Assembly: GCF_030269765.1 (NCBI RefSeq)
Contig: NZ_BSTX01000001.1
Span: 310,001 to 374,000 of the forward strand
Direction: 5' to 3'
Origin: Actinorhabdospora filicis
GTDB lineage: Bacteria; Actinomycetota; Actinomycetes; Mycobacteriales; Micromonosporaceae
Length of the DNA: 64,000 nt
Under the pieces are notes generated by a model that was not told the DNA's origin, did no database searches, and worked only from the letters and a program-made list of their open reading frames with translations. A program made the translations under genes and the position numbers. Within the stretch, counting starts at the first letter, position 1, and each line of letters begins with the position of its first letter. Below, one piece after another: positions 25,387-34,368 of the stretch.

Positions 25387-28300
25387 GCGTGCTCTCCGAT
25401 CTCGCGGCGCAGCGCGCGGGCGCGCGCGGGCCGCCGTCTGGTGGGGACCGGGCCGTCGGCGGCCTCGGCGGGCCGTTCGAGGTGCCCGGCGAGGGCGGCG
25501 ACGGTGGGGAAGCGGAAGAGGTCGACGACGGGGACGTCGCGTCCGGTCTCGGTGGTGAGGAGGTGGTGGACGCGGCCGAGGAGCAGGGAGTGGCCGCCGA
25601 CGTCGAAGAAGTTGTCGCGGGCGCCGAAGCGGTCGTGGCCCAGGACGCGCCGCCAGATCCCGGCGATGACGGCCTCGGTGCCGCCGCCGATGACGGTGGC
25701 GGGTGGTTCGGGCGCGGCCTGCGGGTCGGGCAGGGCGGCGGCGTCGACCTTGCCGTTGGCGGTGACGGGGATGGCGTCCAGGACGACGTGCGCTCCGGGG
25801 ATCATGTGCCCGGGCAGCCAGCCGCGCAGGTGCTCGCGCAGCTCGTCGCGGCCGGGTGCCTTCTCGCCGGTGAGGTAGGCGACGAGCGCGGGCTCGCCGG
25901 TGCGGGGGTCGGGGCGCACGGCGGTGTGCGCGTCGGTGACGCCGGGGTGCGCCAGGAGCGCGGCGGTGATCTCGCCGAGCTCGACGCGGTGGCCGCGGAT
26001 CTTGACCTGCCCGTCGGCGCGGCCCAGGAACTCCAGGACGCCGCCGCGCCGCCGCACGAGGTCGCCGGTGCGGTAGAGGCGGGTGCCGGTCCCGAAGGGG
26101 TCGGGGACGAAGCGCTCGGCGGTGAGCGCGGCCCGCCCGAGGTAGCCCCTGGCGAGCGCGGGCCCGCCGATGTGCAGTTCACCGACGGCGCCGTCGGGGA
26201 CGGGCGCGAGTTCGGGGTCGAGGACGTGGGCGTCGAGCCCGGCGCGGGGGCGGCCGATGGCGGGGAGCCCGGTGCCGTCGCCGACGGTTCCGGTGGTGGT
26301 GACGACGGTGGCCTCGGTGGGGCCGTAGTTGTTGACCAGGGTGTAGGGGAGGTCCGCGGGCGGGCGCAGGTGGAGGCGGTCGCCGCCGGTGAGCAGGATC
26401 CGCAGTGGGCCCTCCACCGGGGGCAGCGCGAGCATCGCCTCGGCGAGGGGGGTGGGGGCGAAGGCGATGGTGATCTCGTGTTCGGCGAGCCAGGCGCGCA
26501 CGGCGGTGGCCGAGACGCGCGAGGCGTGGTCGGGGACGTGGAGGGCGGCGCCGGTGGCGAGGGCGGGCCAGGTCTCCCAGACGGCGGCGTCGAAGCCGGG
26601 TCCGGCGAGGAGGGTGGCGCGGTCGCGGGGGGTGAGCGCGAAGGCGTCCCGGTGCCAGGCGATGAGCCCGGCGAGCGCGCCGTGGGAGACGGCGACGCCC
26701 TTGGGGCGCCCGGTGGAGCCGGAGGTGTAGATGACGTAGGCGGTCTCGCCGGGGGCGACCGGGCGCGGGGCGAAGGGCTCGCCGCGCGCGCCGGGGTCGA
26801 TGACGGTGACGCCGTCGGGCCGCGCGGTGTCGGCGATGGCGAGGCGCGCTCCGGCGTCCCGGCACATCCAGGACAGCCGCTCGGGCGGGTTGGCGGGGTC
26901 GAGGGCGAGGTAGGCGGCGCCGGTGTGGAGGACGGCGAGCGCGGCGGTGACCTGCGCGGCGCCGCTCGGCAGGCACACCGCGACGATCTCGCCGGGCCCG
27001 GCGCCGTGTGCGGCGAGGACCCCGGCGAGGCGGGCGGCGTCGCCGGTGAGGGTGGCGTAGTCGATGGCGCGGCCGGGTTCGGCGATAGCGACGGCGGCGG
27101 GGGTGGCGGCGGCGCGGGCGGCGACGGCGAGATGCGCGGCGGGCCCGCCGGGGACGTGTGCGCCGCGTCCGGCGGCCAGGATCTCGCGGCGGGTGCCGCC
27201 GAGGAGGTCGAGGGCGGCGACCGCGCGCTCCGGGTGGGCGGCGGCGTCGGTGAGGAGCCGCAGGTAGGCGTCGGCGATGGCGCGGACGGTGTCCTCGTCG
27301 TAGAGGGCGGCGTCGTACTCCCACATGAGCAGGATCCGGTCGTCGCCGTCGCGCTGGGACTCCGCGCGGGGCACGACGACGACGTTCATGTCGGTCTTCG
27401 CGCCGCCGTTGCCGCGCTCGTGGACGGTGCCGGTGACGCCGCCGCCGAGGTCGAGGGCGGGCAGCGGCGAGTCGTTGGCGCTGAACATGACCGCCACGAG
27501 GGGGTTGGCCGCCGGGTCGCGCCCGGGGTTGACCTCGCGCACGATCAGCGGGAACGGGACGGCCTCGTCGTCGGCGGCCGACAGGACGGTCTCGGCGGCG
27601 CGGGCGGCGAGCGCGGCGAAGGGCTCCTCCGGCGTCACCGGGCAGCGCAGCACGACGGGGTTGACGAACATGCCGAGGACGTCGTGGGTGGCGGGCGGGC
27701 GGCGGTTGGCGAAGGCGGAGCCGATGGCGATGTCGCCCTCGCCGGTGTAGCGGTGCAGGAGGGCGGCGAACCCGGCGTACATGGTGGTGAACAGGGACAC
27801 GCCGAGGCGGCGGGACGTCTCGCGCAGCGCGCCGGGGAGGGTGGGCGGCAGCTCGATCCGCAGCATCCCGCCGGTGTAGGCGGCCACTCCCCCGCGCGGC
27901 CGGTCGGCGGGCGGCGCGACGGGCGCGGGGAGCCCGGCGAGGCGTTCGCGCCAGCGGGCGAGGGCGTCGTCCATGCGCCCGGCGTCCAGGTCGCGGCGCT
28001 GGCGGCGGGCGTGGTCGCGGTAGGAGCTGCGCGGCTCGGGCAGCGGCGACTCGCGGCCCTCGCGGTAGGCGGTGTACAGCTCGCGCAGGTCGCGCATGAG
28101 CATGGCGAAGGACCAGCCGTCGTGGACGAGGTGGTGCTCGACGAGGATCAGCTCCCACTCGTCCTCGCCGAGCCGCACGGCGGTCCAGCGGATCAGCGGC
28201 AGGGCGCCCAGGTCGAAGGGGCGGCGCAGTTCGGCGGCGAAGAGCTCCTCGAAGCGCGCCTCGCGCTCGCCGGGCGGCAGGTGGCGCAGGTCGGCGCGGC

Positions 28301-30284
28301 GGGCGGTGACCGGCCCGGGCGGGTGCGGGGTCTGCGCGGGGCGCCCGCCGGTCTCGGCGAAGGTGGTGCGCAGGATCTCGTGGCGGCGGGCGATCTCGGT
28401 GACGACCCGGTCGAGGACGTCCAGGTCGAGCGGTCCGCGCACCCGGATCGTGGTGGGCGTGTGGTAGGCGATGGAGTCGGGGGCGAGGCGGTTGAGGAAC
28501 CACACCTGCTCCTGCTGAAGGGACAGCTCATCGTGAAGGGGCGGTGGCCCGGGCCCGTCCTCGGGTTCGAAGCCGTCCTCGGCGGGGCCGCTCGCGCGGG
28601 CGGCGGCGAGGGCGGCCAGTTCGCGGACGGTCGCGGCGGCGAAGACCTCCCGCAGGGTCACCGTCGCGCCCAGCTCGGTCTCGATCGCGGCGGCCACGCG
28701 CACCGCCGTCAGCGAGTGCGCGCCGAACTCGCGCAGGTCGTCGGTGGCGCCCAGGGCGTCCAGCTCCAGGACCTCCCGCCAGATCCGGCACAGGGCCTCC
28801 TCGGCGGGCGTGGCGGGCGGTTCGGCGGCGGGCGCCGAGCGGCGCGCGGGGGCGGGGAGCGCGGCGGCGTCCACCTTCCCGTTGCGGCCCAGGGGCAGCA
28901 CGTCGAGGACGACGTAGGCCGACGGGACCATGTAGGCGGGCAGGCGCGTGGCCAGGTGCTCCCGCAGCGCCGCCGGGGTGGGCACGGCGCGCGCGTCGCG
29001 CGGCACCGCGTAGCCGATGAGGTCGCCGTCGCGGGCGGTGACGTGGGCATCGGCGAGGTCGGGATGCGCGGCGAGGGCGGCGGCGACCTCCATCGGCTCC
29101 ACCCGGTGGCCGCGGATCTTGACCTGCCCGTCGGCGCGGCCCAGGAACTCCAGGCCGTGCGGGCCGCGCCGGACGAGGTCGCCGGTGCGGTACAGGCGCT
29201 CGCCGGAACCGAAGGGGTCGGGGACGAAGCGCTCGGCGGTCAGCGCGGGCCGACCGTGGTAGCCGCGGGCCAGGAGCGCGCCCCCGATGTACAGCTCGCC
29301 CTCCTCCGCGGCCGCGAGTTCGGCGTCCAGGACGCGGGTGACGCAGCCGCGCAGGGGCTCGCCGACGGGGAGGACGGGGGCGTCCAGTTCGGCCGCGGGC
29401 GGCAGGTTCGCGGCGGTGGCGGTCACCGTGGTCTCGCTGAGGCCGTAGGCGTTGATCACGGGGATCGCGGTGACGGCCTGCCAGGCGGCGAGGGTGTCGG
29501 CGCGCCCGGCCTCGCTGCCGACCACCAGTAGCCGAAGGGACGATGGGGCGGCGCGCAGGTCGCGCGTCCACGCCGTCCAGTAGGGCGTCGGCAGGTTCGC
29601 CACGGTCACGCCGTGCCGCGCGATCAGGCCCTCCAGGGCGCGCGGGGTGATGCCCTCGTCGGGGGCGGGGACGATGGCCGCGCCGGCGGCCAGGGAGGCG
29701 AAGACCTCCTCGGCGAGGACGTCGAAGGCGGGGTTGGCGAACTGGAGGACGGTGTCGCGTTCGGACAGCCCGTAGCGCGCGCCCGCCGCCGTGGCCAGGG
29801 CGTCCAGGGACCGGCGGGTCACCGCGACCGGCTTGGGCTCGCCGGTGGAGCCGGAGGTGTAGACGATGTAGGCGAGGTCCTCGGGGTGGGCGGCGGCGGG
29901 CTCGGCGAGCGGCCCGTCACCCTCGGGGTCCATGGCCTCCTCGAAGAGACCGGCGTGCCCGGTGGCCAGGACGAGGCCGGCTCCGGCGGCGTCGAGCATG
30001 TGCCGCAGCCGCGCCGGGGGCTGCCCGGGGTCGAGGGGCAGGTAGGCGGCGCCCGCTTCGAGGACGCCGAGCAGCGCGGTGACCAGGCCCGCGCCGCGCG
30101 GGAGGCAGACGGCGACGACCGTGCCGGGCCCGGCGCCGCGCGCGGCGAGGCGGCGGGCGAGGCGCCCGGCGTCGGCGCGCAGGCGTCCATAGGTGACGGT
30201 TCCCGCCTCGCCGCGCACGGCCGGGGCGTCGGGTCGCGCTCCGGCGATGGCGGCGATCCGGGGCATGAGCTCCGTCGGATACAC
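25383..30284 (-). CDS. Dimodular NRPS, A-PCP-C-A-PCP
   Basis: The 1633-residue synthetase loads residue X and couples it to leucine. A1 covers about 5-475 (AYIVYTSGSTGEPKPV; specificity residues read DVENLVAVTK; unusual NAYGLSE at 278-284 for NxYGPTE). PCP1 carries Ser524 (FGAHS). C covers about 585-1000 (HHLVHDG 717-723, so active). A2 covers about 1045-1520 (YVIYTSGSTGRPKGV; NNYGPTE), and its residues read DAWFLGNVVK, the textbook Leu code. PCP2 carries Ser1566 (VGGHS). There is no starter C domain, no epimerase and no TE. GTG 30284 is chosen because AAAGGAG lies just upstream; an earlier GTG at 30323 lacks this. It is translationally coupled to the PKS. Confidence 0.94.
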   Translation of the reverse strand: MYPTELMPRIAAIAGARPDAPAVRGEAGTVTYGRLRADAGRLARRLAARGAGPGTVVAVCLPRGAGLVTALLGVLEAGAAYLPLDPGQPPARLRHMLDAAGAGLVLATGHAGLFEEAMDPEGDGPLAEPAAAHPEDLAYIVYTSGSTGEPKPVAVTRRSLDALATAAGARYGLSERDTVLQFANPAFDVLAEEVFASLAAGAAIVPAPDEGITPRALEGLIARHGVTVANLPTPYWTAWTRDLRAAPSSLRLLVVGSEAGRADTLAAWQAVTAIPVINAYGLSETTVTATAANLPPAAELDAPVLPVGEPLRGCVTRVLDAELAAAEEGELYIGGALLARGYHGRPALTAERFVPDPFGSGERLYRTGDLVRRGPHGLEFLGRADGQVKIRGHRVEPMEVAAALAAHPDLADAHVTARDGDLIGYAVPRDARAVPTPAALREHLATRLPAYMVPSAYVVLDVLPLGRNGKVDAAALPAPARRSAPAAEPPATPAEEALCRIWREVLELDALGATDDLREFGAHSLTAVRVAAAIETELGATVTLREVFAAATVRELAALAAARASGPAEDGFEPEDGPGPPPLHDELSLQQEQVWFLNRLAPDSIAYHTPTTIRVRGPLDLDVLDRVVTEIARRHEILRTTFAETGGRPAQTPHPPGPVTARRADLRHLPPGEREARFEELFAAELRRPFDLGALPLIRWTAVRLGEDEWELILVEHHLVHDGWSFAMLMRDLRELYTAYREGRESPLPEPRSSYRDHARRQRRDLDAGRMDDALARWRERLAGLPAPVAPPADRPRGGVAAYTGGMLRIELPPTLPGALRETSRRLGVSLFTTMYAGFAALLHRYTGEGDIAIGSAFANRRPPATHDVLGMFVNPVVLRCPVTPEEPFAALAARAAETVLSAADDEAVPFPLIVREVNPGRDPAANPLVAVMFSANDSPLPALDLGGGVTGTVHERGNGGAKTDMNVVVVPRAESQRDGDDRILLMWEYDAALYDEDTVRAIADAYLRLLTDAAAHPERAVAALDLLGGTRREILAAGRGAHVPGGPAAHLAVAARAAATPAAVAIAEPGRAIDYATLTGDAARLAGVLAAHGAGPGEIVAVCLPSGAAQVTAALAVLHTGAAYLALDPANPPERLSWMCRDAGARLAIADTARPDGVTVIDPGARGEPFAPRPVAPGETAYVIYTSGSTGRPKGVAVSHGALAGLIAWHRDAFALTPRDRATLLAGPGFDAAVWETWPALATGAALHVPDHASRVSATAVRAWLAEHEITIAFAPTPLAEAMLALPPVEGPLRILLTGGDRLHLRPPADLPYTLVNNYGPTEATVVTTTGTVGDGTGLPAIGRPRAGLDAHVLDPELAPVPDGAVGELHIGGPALARGYLGRAALTAERFVPDPFGTGTRLYRTGDLVRRRGGVLEFLGRADGQVKIRGHRVELGEITAALLAHPGVTDAHTAVRPDPRTGEPALVAYLTGEKAPGRDELREHLRGWLPGHMIPGAHVVLDAIPVTANGKVDAAALPDPQAAPEPPATVIGGGTEAVIAGIWRRVLGHDRFGARDNFFDVGGHSLLLGRVHHLLTTETGRDVPVVDLFRFPTVAALAGHLERPAEAADGPVPTRRRPARARALRREIGEHA

Positions 30285-30377
30285 GGATTCTCCTTTCGGC
30301 GCGGACCGCGGGTCGGCGGTCACGCGCTGAAGGCTGCGCCCGCGCGCTGGAGTGGTGCTGTGGTGGCGCTGGAGCGC

Positions 30378-33300
30378 TCAGCCCAGGCGGCGGGTGATCT
30401 CGGCGCGGCCGGGCAGATCGAAGCGGGCGCGCAGGTCGCGGGCCTCGCGCCAGGCGTCGCGGGCGGCCTCGCGGTCGCCGAGGCGCAGGCGGGCGTCGCC
30501 GTCGCTGACGAGGACGCGCGCCAGCAGCGCCGGGGTCTCCAGCCGCCGGGCGATGCCGGTGGCGTCGGCCAGCCGCGCGGCGGCCTCGTCGGGGCGGCCG
30601 CGGGCCAGGTCCAGCTCGCCGAGGGCGCGCAGGGACAGCGCCTCACCGAAGCGGTCACCGGCGCCGCGGGCGCCCTCCAGCGCGGCGGCCAGTTCCGGGG
30701 CGGCCTCGTCGGCGCGCCCGACCGACAGGAGGCATTCGCCGAGGTAGCAGCGGGCGTAGGCCTCGAACAGGCGGTGCCCGGACTTCCCGGCGAGGGCCAG
30801 CGCGCGCGTGTAGGCGTCCTCGGCGGCCCCGGCGCGGCCCTCGGCGGCGTGGACGAGGCCGAGCCCGGCCCACGCGGTGGCCTGCCCGGCCTGCTCGCCG
30901 GTCTTCTCGAAGCGGGTGAGGGCGCGGCGGTACCAGACGGCGGCGGCGTCGAGGCGGCCGAGCATGCGCAGCGCCGAGGCCAGCCCGCAGAAGGACGCGG
31001 CGGAGCCGGTGAGGTCCCCGGCGCGGTGCAGCAGCGCCCCGGCGCGGCGGGCGGCGCGGGCGGAGTCCTCGAAGCGCCCGGCGTACCAGTGGGCGGCGCT
31101 GACCGCGCGCAGCACCTCGGCCTCGGCGGAGGCGTCGGACAGGCTCCGGAAGATCTCCAGGGCCTCGGTGAGGTAGTGCTGGGCGTTGCGGTAGCGGTCG
31201 CGGCGCAGTTCCAGTTCGCCCAGGCCGCGCAGGACGCACGCGACGCCCGCGCGGTGCCCGCCGCGGTGGGCGGCGACGAGGGCGACGCGGTGGACGCGTT
31301 CCCAGTCGGTGAGCAGCCCGCGCAGCTCGAAGTAGCGGACGAGGGTGGTGGCCAGGTCCCAGGCGAGGTCGAAGTGGCCGCCGTCGGCCGACTGCCGCAC
31401 GACGGCGATGAGGGTCTCGCGTTCGGCGTCGAACCACGCGGCGGGATCGGCGGCGAGGTCGGCGACGGGCAGCCCGCGCACGCGCCCGCGCGGCGCGCCG
31501 CCCCGGCCGAGTTTGGCCAGCCAGCCCGGCAGCAGCGGTTCGAGCTGCTCGGCGACGCCGAGGCAGGCGCTCCAGGCGCGTTCGGCGGCCCCCGCGAGGG
31601 CCTCGATGCTCTCCTCGCGCTCGGCCTTCTCGCGGGCGAAGATCCGTACCAGGTGGTGAAAGCGGTAGCGGGGGGCGTCGGCGCGCCAGTGCGGGGCGAG
31701 GTCCAGCAGCCGCGCCTCCACGAGGCGCTCCAGCTGCTCCTCGGCCTCGGCGAGGTCGGTGTCGAGGACGGCGGCGGCCAGCCACGGCGCGAGGTCGGGG
31801 ACGTCGGGGACGCCCAGGAGCCGCAGCGCGGTCCGGTCGGCGCCGTCGAGGGCTCCGTAGCTGAGGTCGAGGCTGGAGCGGACCGCGCGGTCGCCGATGA
31901 CGAGCTCGTCGAGGCGGCGGCGCTCGTCGGCGAGGCGGTCGGCGAACCAGCCGATGCCCCGGTGCGGGCGAGCGGCCAGCCGCGCGGCGGCGATGCCGAG
32001 CGCGAGGGGCATCCCGTCGCAGAGGGCGGCGATGCGCTCGGCCTGCTCGGGTTCGGCGCGGACGCGCTCGGCGCCCACGCCGCGCGCCAGCAGCCGCACC
32101 GCCTCCCCGGTGTCCATGGGCCGCAGCCGGGTCGTGACGGCCGCGCCGATGCCGGGCAGCGAGCGGCGGGTGGTGATCAGGACCGCGCAGCCGCGCCCGC
32201 CGGGCAGCAGCGGCCGGACCTGCGTCTCGCTCATCGCGTTGTCCAGCAGCACCAGCACCGAGCGGTCGGCGAGGTAGGAGCGCAGCAGCGCGCTGCGCTC
32301 GGCGAAACCGGCGGGCACGGTGCGGGGGTCGACGCCGAGCGCGCCGAGCATCTGCGTGAGGACCTCCGCCGGGTTCATCGGCATCGTCTCGGTCGCGCCG
32401 AGGTCGACGTAGAGCTGCCCGTCGGGGAACTCCTCGCGCAGCCGGTGCGCGACCCGCACCGCCAGCGCGCTCTTGCCGACGCCGGGATCGCCGGTGATGA
32501 CCGCGATCGGCGCCGGGGCGTCCGGGCCGCGGCCGGTGAGGTGGGCGGCGACGCGGTCGCCGGGCTCCTCGCGTCCCACGAAACCGGCGAGGTCGGGCGG
32601 GAGCTGCGCCGGGCGCGGCGGCGGCGTCCCCCTCTCCCCCTTGCCGACGATGAGTCGCGGGCCGGGCGCGGGCGCGTCCAGCGCCGGGTCGCGGTGCAGG
32701 ACCGCGCGGTGCAGCGAGCGCATCCGCTCCCCCGGCTCGATGCCGAGCCCGTCGCGCAGGGCCGCGCGCAGCCGCCCGTAGCGCTCCAGGGCGTCGGCGA
32801 CCCGCCCACCCCGGTACAGCGCGAGGATCAGGTGCCGGTGCAGGCCCTCGTCGAGCGGGTGGAGCGCGGTCAGCTCCTCCAGCTCCGGGATCAGCCGCAG
32901 GTGCAGGCCCAGCGCCAGGTCGGCGTCCACGCGCGCGGACAGGACCGCGTCGCGCTGCCCGGTGAGCCGCGCGGCCTCGGCGTCGATGAGCGGGCCGCCC
33001 GGCACGTCGGCGAACGCCGGTCCCCGCCACAGGCCCAGGGCCGCCGTCAGCAGGTCCCGCGCCGGTCCGGGACGCCCGTCGGCGAGGGCGCGCTCGCCGT
33101 CGGCGCGCAGGGTCTCGAAGAGCTCGGTGTCCAGCTGCCCCTCACCGAAGGCCAGGCGGTACCCGAAGCCCTCCCAGTTCGGGCCCCCGCCGGGCAGCAG
33201 CCGCCGCAAGTGCGAGACGTAGCCCTGGAGGACGTTGCGGGCGGTGCGCGGCGGGTCGTCCGGCCACACCTCGGCGATGAGCCGGTCGCCGGACACGACC

Positions 33301-33419
33301 TGCCCGGCGCGCGCGAGCAGGACGGCGAGGACGACCCGGTGCTTCGCCGCGGGTATGGCGACCGGTCCGTCTCCTCCGTCCACCGCGAGCGGGCCCAGAA
33401 CCCGATATAACGGACGCAT
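30378..33419 (-). CDS. AfsR/SARP-type regulator, probable cluster activator
   Basis: The 1013-residue protein has the full AfsR layout. An OmpR-like winged helix comes first (about 5-95, GDRLIAEVWPDDPPRTARNVLQGYVSHLRRLL). A BTAD domain spans about 96-245, and an NB-ARC/STAND ATPase spans about 275-560 (P-loop GDPGVGKS at 310-317, VLVLLDNA as Walker B, GMPLALGIAAARLA). TPR repeats run to the end. ATG 33419 follows GGAGGAGGGG; GTG 33422 is the alternative. It ends 93 bases before the NRPS start, same strand, so it either leads the biosynthetic operon or activates it as SARPs usually do. Confidence 0.92.
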   Translation of the reverse strand: MRPLYRVLGPLAVDGGDGPVAIPAAKHRVVLAVLLARAGQVVSGDRLIAEVWPDDPPRTARNVLQGYVSHLRRLLPGGGPNWEGFGYRLAFGEGQLDTELFETLRADGERALADGRPGPARDLLTAALGLWRGPAFADVPGGPLIDAEAARLTGQRDAVLSARVDADLALGLHLRLIPELEELTALHPLDEGLHRHLILALYRGGRVADALERYGRLRAALRDGLGIEPGERMRSLHRAVLHRDPALDAPAPGPRLIVGKGERGTPPPRPAQLPPDLAGFVGREEPGDRVAAHLTGRGPDAPAPIAVITGDPGVGKSALAVRVAHRLREEFPDGQLYVDLGATETMPMNPAEVLTQMLGALGVDPRTVPAGFAERSALLRSYLADRSVLVLLDNAMSETQVRPLLPGGRGCAVLITTRRSLPGIGAAVTTRLRPMDTGEAVRLLARGVGAERVRAEPEQAERIAALCDGMPLALGIAAARLAARPHRGIGWFADRLADERRRLDELVIGDRAVRSSLDLSYGALDGADRTALRLLGVPDVPDLAPWLAAAVLDTDLAEAEEQLERLVEARLLDLAPHWRADAPRYRFHHLVRIFAREKAEREESIEALAGAAERAWSACLGVAEQLEPLLPGWLAKLGRGGAPRGRVRGLPVADLAADPAAWFDAERETLIAVVRQSADGGHFDLAWDLATTLVRYFELRGLLTDWERVHRVALVAAHRGGHRAGVACVLRGLGELELRRDRYRNAQHYLTEALEIFRSLSDASAEAEVLRAVSAAHWYAGRFEDSARAARRAGALLHRAGDLTGSAASFCGLASALRMLGRLDAAAVWYRRALTRFEKTGEQAGQATAWAGLGLVHAAEGRAGAAEDAYTRALALAGKSGHRLFEAYARCYLGECLLSVGRADEAAPELAAALEGARGAGDRFGEALSLRALGELDLARGRPDEAAARLADATGIARRLETPALLARVLVSDGDARLRLGDREAARDAWREARDLRARFDLPGRAEITRRLG

Positions 33420-33422
33420 CAC

Positions 33423-33795
33423 CCCTCCTCCCCGGGTGCAGCCTACGTCAGAGGGTGCATATCGACACGGGGGTTAAGACCCTGATTCACACGCCTGCAA
33501 CAGCGTCACTCGTGGGCGCGGAAACCGGCCGCGAACGCGGCCGTACCGGCGATCCCGGGGCCGATCGCGATCATCGTCGCGACCCGGGAGTGCCCCGGGT
33601 CGCCGCCGGCCGGAGGAACCACGCGGCGATCGCGATCGCGGCGGCGAAGAAACCGGGGGACGAGTGGCAGCGGAGGCGGTGAGGGGCCATCAGCGGTCCT
33701 TCCGAGGACGGGCGTGGTGATGGTCCTTCCGGCGCGCGGGGCGGCGCTCGCTTCCGTGGAAGGTCTTCGTCCACAGTAGGCGCCGGGCGCAAGTC
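33423..33795. other. 373-bp intergenic region upstream of the SARP gene
   Basis: No convincing gene. It holds a perfect inverted repeat, GCGACCCGGG (33579-33588) and CCCGGGTCGC (33594-33603), with a 5-base loop. This may end transcription of the DUF3592-like gene. Around it are two CGATCGCGATC-type blocks (near 33562 and 33629). The SARP ribosome-binding site is at its left end. Short frames here have poor codon bias or no start signal. Confidence 0.6.
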
Positions 33796-34293
33796 TCAGC
33801 GGCGGCGGCTCCGCCTCGCGCGCAACCCGCGGGCGAGGAACACCACGCCGGCCACGCCCAGCGCGATCGCCGCCATGATGGCGAGCCCTTCGTGGCCGGG
33901 CTCGGGCGCGCGCCACGGGTAGCGGCCGAGGGCGTCCACGAAGTACTCCGGGTCGTCCGGATCGACCCAGATGGTCAGCCGGGAGCCGGGAGCCGGGCAG
34001 TCGTCGCGGCAGCCGACCCACACCTCGTGGGGACCGGCAAGCTCGTACTCCACCAGGAAGACCGTCACCACGCTCTCGGACTTCTTCGAGGTGATGACCC
34101 GCTGCTCCAGCGTCCACACGACGACGGTGAGCTCGGTGCCCTTCTCCCGCTGCGCCCGGTCGGCGGCGGCGTCGAGGAACCCGGCGGTGATCACCGCGCA
34201 CAGGGCTAGCAGGAGAAGGACGGCCGCCCAGGCGAAGCGGCGGCCGGCGACGGAGGAGGGCAGCGTGACGTCACGGGCGCGTGTGGGCGGCAC
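33796..34293 (-). CDS. DUF3592-like two-helix membrane protein
   Basis: The 165-residue protein has a short basic N-terminus, one membrane helix (FAWAAVLLLLALCAVITAGFL), an extracytoplasmic beta-rich domain of about 85 residues (VTVFLVEYELAGPHEVWVGC, DPDDPEYFVD) and a second helix (LAIMAAIALGVAGVVFLARGL) with a basic tail. This matches DUF3592 proteins, of unknown function. GTG 34293 is preferred because GAAAGGA lies six bases upstream; a TTG further up lacks this. Two cysteines in the outer domain could pair. Monocistronic. Confidence 0.7.
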   Translation of the reverse strand: MPPTRARDVTLPSSVAGRRFAWAAVLLLLALCAVITAGFLDAAADRAQREKGTELTVVVWTLEQRVITSKKSESVVTVFLVEYELAGPHEVWVGCRDDCPAPGSRLTIWVDPDDPEYFVDALGRYPWRAPEPGHEGLAIMAAIALGVAGVVFLARGLRARRSRRR

Positions 34294-34368
34294 GGCGTTC
34301 CTTTCGGGCAAGGGCTCCCTCCACGGTAGAGGGAGTCCCGCCCGTGCCGCCCGCCCGTTCGGGCAGTG

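Noticed and set aside
22600..25878. Very long plus-strand open frames over the PKS and NRPS genes (up to 1380 codons)
   Set aside because: Gly/Val/Ala-rich antisense shadows caused by high third-position GC; no domains, and the opposite strand encodes textbook KS, AT, A, C and PCP motifs.
33571..33792. Possible small minus-strand membrane peptide in the gap upstream of the SARP gene
   Set aside because: No SD at the internal ATG, composition dominated by Pro/Arg/Ser, and the frame runs over the strong dyad at 33579-33603.
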